This document shows, piece by piece, positions 50,012 to 60,600 of a DNA stretch of 64,000 bases (its first letter is position 1; each line of letters starts with the position of its first letter). Both the position numbers and the translations under genes were made by a program. Source of the stretch: Rosettibacter firmus (GTDB taxonomy: Bacteria; Bacteroidota; Ignavibacteria; Ignavibacteriales; Melioribacteraceae); NCBI RefSeq assembly GCF_036860695.1, contig NZ_JAYKGJ010000001.1, forward strand, positions 1,054,001-1,118,000, in the 5' to 3' direction. The notes under the pieces are model-generated. The model had not been told where the DNA came from, searched no databases, and worked only from the letters and a program-made list of their open reading frames with translations.

Positions 50012-51619
50012 TTACATAAACATGTACCATAAACTTATTGCCAGTATTAGTATTATTCCCGATATCAGAATATTAAGTCTTACACTTTCTATTTTGATAT
50101 TTGCATTATCATTTTGAAAGCTCAGAATTGAAAAAGATTTTGAAGATGATAAATCTTTTTCACTCTGGAAAACATAATTAAGACCAATAAGCATTAATGA
50201 TGAAAATAGAAATAGAAAGATTGTAAAGTGCAGGTAATTAATTCTTGCATAATTCAAAAGTAATGGGTTAATAATCACACCAGACTTTGCCATCAGTTCA
50301 ATCACAAAGTGAGATAAACCAATAAATTCTCCTACTATTAATGTTATAAAAACACTTTTAGCATTTATCTTCTTAAAAATTAATCCCAGAAGAAAAACAG
50401 AAGTTATTGGAGCACTAATGAAAGCTTGAGTACCCTGAAGAAAAATATAAATCTGATTATTAATTAATCTTACGAATGGCACTAACAATAAAACAAATAC
50501 TACAATAAAAATTGTAACCATTCTTCCAATAAGCACCAATGTTCTTTCGGAAGCATCTGGATGTTTTGGTTTATAAAAATCGATTGTATATAACTCGCTA
50601 ATAGTATTAAAGGAAGCAGAAAGAGAAGACATCATAGCACCAAGAAATCCTGCTATAACAAATCCACGAATTCCAACTGGAATTATATTGCTGGATAGCA
50701 AAACCGGGAAAGCTTCATCTCCTTTAATGCCTGGATAAAGAGCAGCAGCAATCAATCCTGGTAAAACAAAAATAAACATAGGGAAGATTTTCAGAAAAGC
50801 TGCAAGTAAAGTTCCACCACGAGCTTCGTCAATACTTCGAGCACCAAGAACTCTTTGAACAATATAATTATCAGCACACCAATACCAGAATGCGATTATA
50901 GGAGCACCAAACAAAATTCCAGTCCAAGGAAATTCTGGATCGTCAATTGGCTTGAACATTTGAAAATATTCGGGTGGTAATTTGGCTGTTAAACCATTAA
51001 ATCCACCAACTTCAAATAATCCAAATAAAGTAAATACTATAGCACTTATAAAAAAGAATATTCCCTGAAACACCTGAGTTCTTACAACAGCAGTAAAACC
51101 ACCAACAAGTGTATATATTCCTGTTATCAAAACTATTGCTGATGCTGAATAAAAATTGCTCCATCCTAAAATCTTGTTGAACAAAATTCCACCAGCAAAA
51201 AGTGTAACCAAAATTTTTGTAACGATATAAGTAAAAATTGAAAGTGCTGAAAAAAACTTTCTGTTAATTGAATCAAATCTCAACTCAAGAAATTCAGGAG
51301 TAGTAAAAATTCCCAGTCTCTTATAAATTGGTGCAATAACCCATCCAAGTAGTATTAAAAAGAAAATCGCAATTAATTCAAATTGACTTACTGCAAAACC
51401 ACGTAAAGCACCTGAACCAGCAAGACCAATAAAATGTTCGCTTGAAATATTTGTAGCAAATAATGATATACCTATAACAAACCAGCCCAAATTTCTATCA
51501 GCAAGAAAATATTCAGAAGTATTTTTATCCCTATTTCTATATTTAAAACCAATTATTAAAACTACAGCAAGGTAAATAAATATTATTAAGCTGTCTAAAA
51601 ATGTAATTGTATTCTCCAT
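50012..51619 (-). CDS. Sodium/solute symporter (SSS family, SGLT-like)
   Basis: A 535-residue inner-membrane protein with about 13-14 hydrophobic segments. Family signatures: EYFLADRNLGWFVIGISLFATNISSEHFIGLAGSG is split here by helix 1, with NISSEHFIG as in sugar transporters of the SGLT type; FWYWCADNYIVQRVLGA; and GFLGAMMSSLSASFN near the sodium site. Predicted to import a mono- or disaccharide with sodium, the inner-membrane step for the surrounding glycan genes. It lies 43 bases upstream of the CBM-protein gene. Confidence 0.92.
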   Translation of the reverse strand: MENTITFLDSLIIFIYLAVVLIIGFKYRNRDKNTSEYFLADRNLGWFVIGISLFATNISSEHFIGLAGSGALRGFAVSQFELIAIFFLILLGWVIAPIYKRLGIFTTPEFLELRFDSINRKFFSALSIFTYIVTKILVTLFAGGILFNKILGWSNFYSASAIVLITGIYTLVGGFTAVVRTQVFQGIFFFISAIVFTLFGLFEVGGFNGLTAKLPPEYFQMFKPIDDPEFPWTGILFGAPIIAFWYWCADNYIVQRVLGARSIDEARGGTLLAAFLKIFPMFIFVLPGLIAAALYPGIKGDEAFPVLLSSNIIPVGIRGFVIAGFLGAMMSSLSASFNTISELYTIDFYKPKHPDASERTLVLIGRMVTIFIVVFVLLLVPFVRLINNQIYIFLQGTQAFISAPITSVFLLGLIFKKINAKSVFITLIVGEFIGLSHFVIELMAKSGVIINPLLLNYARINYLHFTIFLFLFSSLMLIGLNYVFQSEKDLSSSKSFSILSFQNDNANIKIESVRLNILISGIILILAISLWYMFM

Positions 51620-51751
51620 ATAAAAGAATTTTCAAAAAGAATACCATTCTATTTGCGGGTTAGATGGAGTTTTTTTAAGGGAAATTAATTTTATACAAAC
51701 ATGTCGATTATTATATTAATAAGTATTAGTTATTATTTTAATAAGTAATAT

Positions 51752-54619
51752 TTATTTGAGTAGAATCATCTTCTTTGTGTCAGAAAAATTTCCTGCTTGA
51801 ATTCTATAGAAGTAAACTCCACTTGGTAAATCTGAAGCATTAAATTTTATTTCATATCTACCTGCTTGTTGTACTTCATTTACAAGTGTTGTTACTTCTC
51901 TTCCAAGTATATCATACACTTTTAATATCACATTACTTGTTGAAGGAATTTGATAATTGATAAATGTGGTGGGATTAAATGGATTGGGATAATTTTGAGA
52001 TAAAGAAAAATCTTTGTTAATATTGGTTGAATTATTATCTATTGAAGTAATTAAATCTTTCCCATTTACCGGAGAAGGAATTTTCTTTGAAGTATAGATT
52101 CTAAATTCTCCCGGTTTTAATTCAATTGATACCTTTTTATTTTCTACTTTAATGCTATCGTTAGTAAAATACTCATACCAATAACCATCGTTTTGAAAAG
52201 TAAATTCATTTGTTCTTGAAATTACATCAAAGTTGCCAATAATACTTACATTCATTGTGCTATCATATAAATCTATTCTTTTTACTACAGGATAAGTGTT
52301 TAATGAAAAATTTGTTGTATTAAATACTTTATATTTTTTTCTCAATGATATTAACTCAGAGATGAACTTGAAAAGTTTTTGTCTTTCAGAAAAATTTTGG
52401 TTTGTATAGTAATCCCAGCGAATTGGTTTTTCACCAAGTCTACCATTGTAATCAATTGAATAATCATAACCTAACTCACCAAATTGCCATATCATTTTAG
52501 GACCAGGTATTGTTAAAAAGAATGCATTGACCAATTTCATTCTACTCAATGCGATATTAGTTTTCTTAATATCGTAAGAACCTAGAGCATTTCCCCATTT
52601 AATATTTTTATACATCAATCTTTCTTCGTCATGACTTTCCATATAACCTACAAGATGGGGTTTATCAAATAAATGTTCTCTGTAAGAAATTCTTTTGAAT
52701 TCAGATTTACCCCTATCATTCCATCCCATTGCTGCTTGTGAATACTGATAATTTAAATTTCCCCATACCATCATACCATAATCGGTCAACTCTTTTTCTT
52801 CTGTATCATCAGTAAAATGTTCTAAAATTACATAAGCATTAGAATCGACTGACCACACTTTATCTGCAATTCTTTTTAATATTCTAATCCTTGAAAGATC
52901 ATATTGACTTCCTTCGCCACGAGTATTTGTAAATCCTTTAGTAAAATCGAAACGAAATCCATCTGCTTTAAATTCTTTCAACCAGTATGATGTAACACGA
53001 TCAACATAATATTTGGTGTTTTTACTTTCATGATTAAAATCATATCCCCATGAATAAACTGGATTTGGTGAAACCTGATTAAACCATGGATTATTTGCTG
53101 CTGGTCTTGCATTTAATGTATCCCAGTACATTCTAACAAGTGGATTAAGTCCATAAACATGATTGAGAACAACATCAAGAATTACTGCGATCCCATTTGA
53201 ATGGCAGCTATCAATTAATTCTTTTAATTTATTTGAAGGACCATAATATTTATCCACTGCAAAATGCATCATTGAATTATAACCCCAGCTCGAGTTGCCT
53301 TCAAATTCCATAACTGGCATAAGTTCAATTGCATTAATTCCAAGTTTCTTAAAATAACTTATAGTATCGATTAATGTTTGAAAAGTATGTGTACTTGTAA
53401 AATCTCTTACAAGCAACTCATATATAATTAAATCTTCTTTTTTTGGCTTATTAAATTTTTCAACTTTCCAGTTATACACATCTTTCTTTGGCTTAAAAAC
53501 ACTTACAATATTTTCTGTTTTTCCATAAGGGTATGTTTTTAGAAATGGATAAACATTTGAAGGAATTGAGGAGTCGTTCCATGGATCGAGAATTTTTTCT
53601 GAATATGGATCTGGAATTCTCAGACTTCCATCTATCAAATATTGAAATGCATATTCAGTATTCTCATTCAGGTTATTTAATTTAATCCAATATAGAACAC
53701 TATCAGGACGAATTTCATAACGATTCATAAAGTAATTAGTATCAACTTTCCAATCGTTGAAATCTCCAATCACATAAACAAACTTTTTATATGGAGCAAA
53801 AAGAACAAGATAAACATCTGAGTTAACACGATTAATTCCATGTTCTAAACCTTGCGGCATTACTAAATTTTTTACTTCTGGATTTCGCATTATTACAAAA
53901 TAAACAGAGTCCACAAGTCCCGAAGTATCAACTGCAAAAATTTTTATATGATTTATAGAATTCGGATAATTTCTGGAATCAAATAAAAATGAAATTGAAT
54001 CTTGTTGAGTTGATAAAACATTGTAATTATTAATTTCCAGTTTCATTTCTCTGGTTTTTGTACCAATGGTTATTGATTTTGCAGATATTATTACCGAATC
54101 AAACTTTTCAATAAAGTACGGCGATCTTAATGGTTCTTTAAAAAGTATTTCAATTTCTGGATTTAATAATTTTACAGTAACACCTTTTTCATAAAGAGGA
54201 ATAAAAATATCTTCTGTTTGTTTAGAACCATCACTACTTCTTAACACAAAGCAAAGTTGAACAATTTTAAAGGATGGATCTGTTACATTATAAAACTTTC
54301 TCGGATTATTAATAGTTATTCTATATAAATTATTACCCAATCTAATTAATTTTGGTTGAACTGAATTATTGCCCCATGTACCAATTACATTTTGCCAGCT
54401 TGAGATCGAGCCATTCTGATATTTTAATGTTACACCTGTATGAGCATACACATCACCAGTATATCCAGCAATTTTATTTTGATGAGTTGCGTAAGTAACA
54501 TCAAATGTTATTACTATACTATCAGTTTCAACGGGATATTCTGGTATTGTTGTAAATTTTGTTTGAGCATAGAGTAATTCAAAAACAAAAATAAGGGCAA
54601 TAATAATTTTAGTTTTCAT
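51752..54619 (-). CDS. T9SS-exported GH13 alpha-amylase-type enzyme
   Basis: A 955-residue secreted enzyme. Signal peptide (YA-Q19), N-terminal beta domains, then a CBM48-type module at about 265-345 (VYVIGDFNDWKV) and a GH13 barrel. The barrel's four motifs are DVVLNH (481-487), GFRFDFTKGF with nucleophile Asp558, VILEHF with Glu600, and MESHDEER with Asp664. A C-terminal amylase beta-domain precedes a T9SS type A tail (LSQNYPNPFNPTT ... KKMILLK). Predicted to cut alpha-1,4-glucans outside the cell. The CBM48 resembles those of branching/debranching enzymes, so pullulanase-like or maltogenic activity cannot be excluded. Confidence 0.92.
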   Translation of the reverse strand: MKTKIIIALIFVFELLYAQTKFTTIPEYPVETDSIVITFDVTYATHQNKIAGYTGDVYAHTGVTLKYQNGSISSWQNVIGTWGNNSVQPKLIRLGNNLYRITINNPRKFYNVTDPSFKIVQLCFVLRSSDGSKQTEDIFIPLYEKGVTVKLLNPEIEILFKEPLRSPYFIEKFDSVIISAKSITIGTKTREMKLEINNYNVLSTQQDSISFLFDSRNYPNSINHIKIFAVDTSGLVDSVYFVIMRNPEVKNLVMPQGLEHGINRVNSDVYLVLFAPYKKFVYVIGDFNDWKVDTNYFMNRYEIRPDSVLYWIKLNNLNENTEYAFQYLIDGSLRIPDPYSEKILDPWNDSSIPSNVYPFLKTYPYGKTENIVSVFKPKKDVYNWKVEKFNKPKKEDLIIYELLVRDFTSTHTFQTLIDTISYFKKLGINAIELMPVMEFEGNSSWGYNSMMHFAVDKYYGPSNKLKELIDSCHSNGIAVILDVVLNHVYGLNPLVRMYWDTLNARPAANNPWFNQVSPNPVYSWGYDFNHESKNTKYYVDRVTSYWLKEFKADGFRFDFTKGFTNTRGEGSQYDLSRIRILKRIADKVWSVDSNAYVILEHFTDDTEEKELTDYGMMVWGNLNYQYSQAAMGWNDRGKSEFKRISYREHLFDKPHLVGYMESHDEERLMYKNIKWGNALGSYDIKKTNIALSRMKLVNAFFLTIPGPKMIWQFGELGYDYSIDYNGRLGEKPIRWDYYTNQNFSERQKLFKFISELISLRKKYKVFNTTNFSLNTYPVVKRIDLYDSTMNVSIIGNFDVISRTNEFTFQNDGYWYEYFTNDSIKVENKKVSIELKPGEFRIYTSKKIPSPVNGKDLITSIDNNSTNINKDFSLSQNYPNPFNPTTFINYQIPSTSNVILKVYDILGREVTTLVNEVQQAGRYEIKFNASDLPSGVYFYRIQAGNFSDTKKMILLK

Positions 54620-54637
54620 ATCAATTTATATTTTGAT

Positions 54638-54673
54638 TAAAAAAATGGGGAGAAATTATTTCAATTTCTCCCC
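54638..54673 (-). terminator. Rho-independent terminator after the starch-binding protein gene
   Basis: An 11-bp stem GGGGAGAAATT/AATTTCTCCCC with a 5-base loop, followed on the minus strand by ATTTTTTTAAT. It lies between the starch-binding protein and amylase genes, so the amylase needs read-through or its own promoter. Confidence 0.88.
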
Positions 54674-54695
54674 GATGAATTAGATTTCTAAAACA

Positions 54696-56531
54696 TTATT
54701 TGAGTAATAACATTTTCAATGTTTTAGTGAAGTTTGATGTTTTCAAAGTATAGAAATAAACACCACTGCTCAAACCTTGAGCTATGAAATCAACTTCGTA
54801 AGAGCCAGCATTCATTTCTTTGTTAATTAATTGTGCAACTTCTTCTCCAAGTGTATTGAATACTTTAAGAGTAACAAAATCTTTTGAAGGAATTGTAAAT
54901 CTAATTTTTGTTGTTGGGTTAAATGGATTAGGATAATTTTGTTCGAGAGCAAAATTTGCTGGAATACCAGATTGAATTTCTCTTACATCAGTAGGTAATC
55001 CTTTTGGCCATTGTTCTACTTGATCAGATTTATCTTCTTTATCTGTCCACTTATCAAGTGGTGCTGTATAAGGTTGAACAAACTGACGGGGACCTGTCAT
55101 TTCACAGAAACGTACTCTGTAAGCATTCTTTCCGAATCCAGCAGTTTCACGGTAAAATGAACCATCACGAGCTCTTTGAAATGCATAACGATATTCAAAT
55201 GCATTTATTCCGGGACCATTAACTGTAAGAGTTCCTTCGTAGATTTTATCTCCATCCGGATCTGTTAATTCAAAGTATGTCTGGTCATCACTATCAACCC
55301 ATTGCATTAATCTTGAGAATACAGGTTGTTCACTTATCCAGTAAACTTTATCGCCTAATTGCATTGGGTCGCCCATTTTATTTGGATCCATTGCATCAGT
55401 CATATCAACACGGAATTTAACAGAAATAGATTGACCTGCTGGAACAACAAATTGTGGATAAACATCATCATAATAAACCATATCCAGCACCTGATTATCC
55501 TGACCTGCAAAGTTAGCTACTCTATTTCCTCCACCCATAGACAATGGTCTTTCCCAGCCATCTGTCCACAATTCATCTGTATGACCTAAAGCAACATAGT
55601 ACTTAAATTCTTGTTTTGAATTAACCTCAGTTTTAACAAAAGGAACCTGTAAAAACCAATTAGTTGGAACTAAAGGATCCTGATTCATTACCGAACGTGT
55701 TGGATCGCTATCACTCCATCCATTAAATCCACCACGAACCTGTACTTTATCTACTGCAGGATCATAAATTCCAAGTTCTTCAAGAACACTCATATCTACG
55801 TTAAAAGTAATATTGCCATCAGCAAGTGTAACATTTGGATTAACATCATTAAAATATCTTTCAATTGTATTGTCACCATCATCAATCCATGCTTCACGAT
55901 TTGGATCTCCTTCCCATGTAGTTCCACCAGATTTATTTGTAAATAAGAATTTATAATAAATCATTTGACCTGAATTAATCTGAACTGTTTTAGTATAAAC
56001 AGAATCATTATCGTCATCTGTTAATTCATCTTGAGAAACACTCCAGCTATTAAAATTACCAGCAACAAAAACTTTTCCAGAGCCAACTACCAGTTCACCC
56101 TGTTTAATTGGAAGACGCATATCAGCTTTGAATGTAACATTTGCAGGATTACCAGATGGCATTGGAATATTATCGTAATAAACAACATCAAGAACCAAAT
56201 CAGAATTTACATTTGGTACAACTCTATCACTAATACTTTCCCAGCCACCATTTGTAGCTTTTGCACCATTATGGAAGAACTTGTATTTAAGTTCTCCAGC
56301 AGGAACTTGTGTTGTTACTTCATAAATTTTATCGCCATCTGCATCAGACATTGGAGTTTCACCCCAGCCATTAAAGCTTCCTCTTACAGAAACTTGATTT
56401 TGAGCAGGGTCAAACTTTCCTTTTGCAATTTCTACACTCATATTTACTTTAAATGTTACATTAAAGTTCTGAGCATAAATTGCAAAGGTTGTAAAAAATA
56501 GCATTAGAAAAAAAGGAATGATTTTTTTCAT
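54696..56531 (-). CDS. Four-domain starch-binding protein with T9SS tail
   Basis: A 611-residue exported protein without catalytic domain. After the signal peptide (YA-Q21) come four E-set/CBM20- or CBM48-like modules, at about 24-125, 130-225, 235-355 and 368-490. Each opens NVTFKVNMS-like and the first three carry a GxFNxW binding motif (VRGSFNGWGE, VAGNFNSWSV, VRGGFNGWSD); the fourth has VYWISEQPVF instead. A T9SS type A tail (LEQNYPNPFNPTT ... LKMLLLK) ends it. Probably binds starch or another alpha-glucan at the surface, a SusE/SusF analogue for the amylase encoded next. 39 bases after the module B PorV-like gene. Confidence 0.83.
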   Translation of the reverse strand: MKKIIPFFLMLFFTTFAIYAQNFNVTFKVNMSVEIAKGKFDPAQNQVSVRGSFNGWGETPMSDADGDKIYEVTTQVPAGELKYKFFHNGAKATNGGWESISDRVVPNVNSDLVLDVVYYDNIPMPSGNPANVTFKADMRLPIKQGELVVGSGKVFVAGNFNSWSVSQDELTDDDNDSVYTKTVQINSGQMIYYKFLFTNKSGGTTWEGDPNREAWIDDGDNTIERYFNDVNPNVTLADGNITFNVDMSVLEELGIYDPAVDKVQVRGGFNGWSDSDPTRSVMNQDPLVPTNWFLQVPFVKTEVNSKQEFKYYVALGHTDELWTDGWERPLSMGGGNRVANFAGQDNQVLDMVYYDDVYPQFVVPAGQSISVKFRVDMTDAMDPNKMGDPMQLGDKVYWISEQPVFSRLMQWVDSDDQTYFELTDPDGDKIYEGTLTVNGPGINAFEYRYAFQRARDGSFYRETAGFGKNAYRVRFCEMTGPRQFVQPYTAPLDKWTDKEDKSDQVEQWPKGLPTDVREIQSGIPANFALEQNYPNPFNPTTKIRFTIPSKDFVTLKVFNTLGEEVAQLINKEMNAGSYEVDFIAQGLSSGVYFYTLKTSNFTKTLKMLLLK

Positions 56532-56570
56532 GGTACCTCCATGTTTTTTAATAAGTTAATTTTTTCATAG

Positions 56571-57614
56571 TTAGAATCCAATAATAATTCCGAAACTATG
56601 AATATTATCTAGATACTTATATTTTTGATATGAGTAATCAACTGAAACTCTAAATAACTCTATTCCATATTTTAATCCAACACCTAAAGTTAAACCTTCT
56701 TGATTATCTTTCAGAAATAAACCTTTGTAACCTGCACGTATATTAAATAAATTATCAAACAATGATAATTCACCACCAACATTAACCCATTGATAATTAT
56801 CGTTAGGATGAATAGCATCTACAGCAAGAGTTAACTTTTGATTATTTAGAAACTGAAACTCTCGAGATAATCCTATCTGCAAACGAAGTGGTAATTCAAA
56901 TTCATCAGTTTTATAATATGCATCAAGAGTTGCGTTGTTACCTGCTCGTTGTGGATCTGGATCATGCCTGATTAACAAATCTTCGCCTTCAATTTTCATT
57001 TTTGTTCCGTAGTTTGTAATACTACTTGCGAATTTAATTCCATAGAAAGGTGTATTGAATATTGTTCCTATATCAATACCAAATCCTTGAGCAGATGAAT
57101 TAAAAATATCTTCTCTTATGTATTTGATATTAATTCCTATTGTAAAATCCTGAGTAATAAAACGAGCATAAGATAATCCAAAAGCATAACTTGCAGCATC
57201 AAATTTTTCACCTGTACCTTCCGGGAATAATTCAGTGGTTACATCCATTTCACCTATATTAAAAGCAGTGACATTTAAGCCAAAAGTACCAAGACTTCCA
57301 AATGGAATTGCAATACCCAGATAATTAACATTTAGGTCGGCAAACATTTTTGTATAAGTAAAAATTGTTTGCGTCTCATTAAGATTTGCAATACCAGATG
57401 GATTCCAGTACATCGAAGTGACATCATTAGAAACAGCACTATAAGCTCCGCCCATAGCATTAGCTCTTGGTCCAATTCCTATACTTAAAAACTTTGCTGC
57501 GGTTGTTCCAGTCTTTGTAACTTTTTGAGCTTCTGTATTATTACAAAGAATGAATATAAAAGCCAGAGCAATCAATAATAATTTATTCATTTTAAAATTC
57601 GGTTTTAGTTTCAT
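56571..57614 (-). CDS. PorV/PorQ-family outer-membrane barrel (module B)
   Basis: A 347-residue paralogue of the module A barrel: TTAAKFLSIGIGPRANAMGGA, DVTSMYWNPSGIANL, similar GTKMKIEG and DAIHPNDNYQWVNVG segments, and terminal FGIIIGF. Two starts are possible. The ATG at 57626 overlaps the upstream stop (TAATG). The ATG at 57614 has GGAG six bases upstream and is preferred. Either way translation is coupled to the large surface protein gene. Predicted T9SS shuttle or outer-membrane pore associated with that protein. Confidence 0.87.
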   Translation of the reverse strand: MKLKPNFKMNKLLLIALAFIFILCNNTEAQKVTKTGTTAAKFLSIGIGPRANAMGGAYSAVSNDVTSMYWNPSGIANLNETQTIFTYTKMFADLNVNYLGIAIPFGSLGTFGLNVTAFNIGEMDVTTELFPEGTGEKFDAASYAFGLSYARFITQDFTIGINIKYIREDIFNSSAQGFGIDIGTIFNTPFYGIKFASSITNYGTKMKIEGEDLLIRHDPDPQRAGNNATLDAYYKTDEFELPLRLQIGLSREFQFLNNQKLTLAVDAIHPNDNYQWVNVGGELSLFDNLFNIRAGYKGLFLKDNQEGLTLGVGLKYGIELFRVSVDYSYQKYKYLDNIHSFGIIIGF

Positions 57615-57625
57615 TTCAAACTCCA

Positions 57626-60600
57626 TTATTTAATGATTGCAAATTTCCCGATCTTAGTACCAATACCAGGTGCATCAACCTGATAAACATAAACACCATA
57701 AGAAATTGAAAGATTATCTTTGCTTAATAAATCCCATTCAGCCGAGCCATCATTCAGCGGGCTATCATGTTCAATTACATCAACGAGTTCTCCACTAACA
57801 GTAAATATTCTAATAGTACATTTATTTGGGAGATGAGTAAAATGAATTGAGCGAGGACCTCTTCCACTTGAATATGGATTTTTAGGTTCCCACAAAGCTG
57901 TTGCTACATAAGGATTTGGAACAACTTTAATTTTATCTAATTCTGCTTTGGCTTTGTCGGTATCTATAAATCCTTTCTTTGCAACAAATCTATATTTATC
58001 ACTCGATAAGAATGGTTTCCTTAATTTTAGATTAATAACATCACCTTTTTGAGGTAATCTTGTTCCTTTAGTAGGATTTGGAGTATCAAGTAAATAAAAC
58101 CACCATGTATAAACAGGGATATTATCTTTATTTGGTTCTATAAAAACTATTCTATCTCTCTTTGCACCAGAAGTTGATAAAACACCATCATTACCATCAA
58201 CTTCAACAAAAACAAAATCAATATACTTATTAGTGCTTACATTAAATACTTTGAAATTAACCTGCTTTGAAGGAAATACATTATTACCAAACTTAGCTTC
58301 TTTTGAAACTCCAAAACCCACATCGCCAAATTCAATTCTATAATCATTTGGTCTTTCTTCGCCACTTAATCCAGTAGGCCATACAAATTTTTCGAATTGA
58401 TAATTTACAATTGTAGTATCATTCCATTTCGATTCTTCTCTATTTAATTCAACTCTACTTTCATTTTTGAATTTGAGTTGAAAACCATGTTCTTTAATTA
58501 ATGCAGGTTGTTCAACATTTTCAGAAATATTTTTTGATTTATTAATAATAATTTTATTATCAGTTGAATCAATAAGAGTAAAATTCTTGGTGGTAAGTGT
58601 ATCTGGTTGACCAGCTTTTTTTGATACTTTAATTGTATCTTCAAAAACTATGTGATATACATGACCATCTTTAATTTTATTTATATCAACAATTTCATAA
58701 TAAATAACACCGGAAGAACTTCCTTCCACTCTTGTAACATTCCCTAAAGTTGGTGGTACATATCCAGCAGATAGTGCTTCCGGAGTAACACGAACAACAT
58801 TAGATCCCAATTTTACCGAGCCATCCTGTTGTAATGAAACTCTTATTGGAGATTCTGATGGAATGATTTCACCTTCTGGATAACCAAAATCATAAGCAAC
58901 TAAAGCATAATAATAAGTAAATCCATTTTTAACAGTAGTATCAACAAAAGTATGTTTAATTCCAGAATCAGTTCCAAGAAAATATTTTACACCATCAATA
59001 CCAACTGGATCAAAACCTTTAATTCCATCAACAAGGTCGAATTGAGCGATAGGAGTTTTAAATTGTTTATTACCGTAACCATTAGTAATGTTTTCAGCAT
59101 CAAGAAATGCCGGATCAGAAGAGCGATATAATTTATAGCCTTCAAAATCTCTACCATTACCACCAATTGCATCAATGTATGGATCAAAAGAAGACTCTGC
59201 TACATCATCCCAATAAAGTGTTACTTTATTATCTCCTGGAATAGCAGTTAAAGTTGGAATCAAAGGAGCATTAGCAAAACGATAGTCGTTATTATAAGTT
59301 TCCTGTGCACGAACTCTTTTTCTTAAAATTTCCTGTTTGCGATATTGTCCATTTGGATCTGGCACTGGTCCATTTGCTAAAAGAACAACAAGAGATATAG
59401 GTTCAGTTTGACCAGCTTTTAATGGGAAAAGTCCAGACGATACAAACAAATCATATTCACCTGCTACAACTTCCTGAGGATCATAAAATTTACCTGGAAT
59501 CATAAAATCGAACCACATTTGTGCATCACTATTTATATTCAATCCACCTGCTGGTACATAGTCAGCATTTGTAATTCCAATCTGGTCAGTTTCACTAACA
59601 TCAGTAACATCTACACTTGGTTCGCCAGGTAATCCGAAGCGAGCACCGGAAGTTGGTTTGCCATCATTCTCTCCCGGGTCTCCTGTATCTACAACACCAT
59701 CCAAGCCCACATCATCTCTTAGAGGATTCCAGTCATAATCATTATCAATTCCATCATCTCGAGCTTCATCTATCAAAACATCTATTCCATCATCAATTCC
59801 TTCGTCAATTGCACCATCATTATTATTATCAATACCATCAGCATATTTCATTCCTAAGGTTGATTGAACAACATTATAAAGAATAATTTTATCATTAACG
59901 CGATATCTGTAAAAAGGAGCATCTTGAGCTGCTTTGTTAATCATTTCTTGTGTTATTACAGGACTACCTTCTTCGCCATCTCCATCATTATCAATTCCAT
60001 CTTTGAATGGTAAACCAAGTTTATCTGATGTAACCATAATTAAATGAACTTGACCTTTTTGAAAATCATCGAGTGGTGGCCAAATTTTCCATTTATTTCC
60101 AGAAGCAACATCAATCATCTCCTGAGTTACTACAGGACTATTTTGTTCAACTTTAAATCTTGGATGCTTGGTTAAAAATTCTGGATCAACAGGTTGTGCT
60201 ATTCTATCTGCATATGTAACACCTCTTTGAACACCAAAGGGAATGTGAGTTTGGTTTTCGTCGATAAGTCCATTGCCATTATCATCAATTAAATTATCTG
60301 GTATTTCACCTTCGATCATTTCAGCTGAGATAAAATTATTTAACTCTGGGCTATCGCCATCGTTATCAATTCTATCAACTGCATTGCCCGGAGTTTCAAG
60401 AAAAGAGACAGCAACAATTCCCACCGGATCAGAACCAAACTCTGGAGCTTTATGATCATTATCTCTTGACCATGCAATATCTTCGAGCAAATCGAATTCA
60501 GAAATATCATCTTGAGAATCGCCATTACCACCAACAAAATCTGCATACCAGACAGTTACACCAACTTTTTTAATATCTTTTGTACCATCATTTTTTACAT

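Noticed and set aside
51620-51751. Terminator or small gene between the symporter and the amylase
   Set aside because: Only AT-rich near-repeats (TAATAAGTA) are seen; no stable stem and no ORF with a ribosome binding site.
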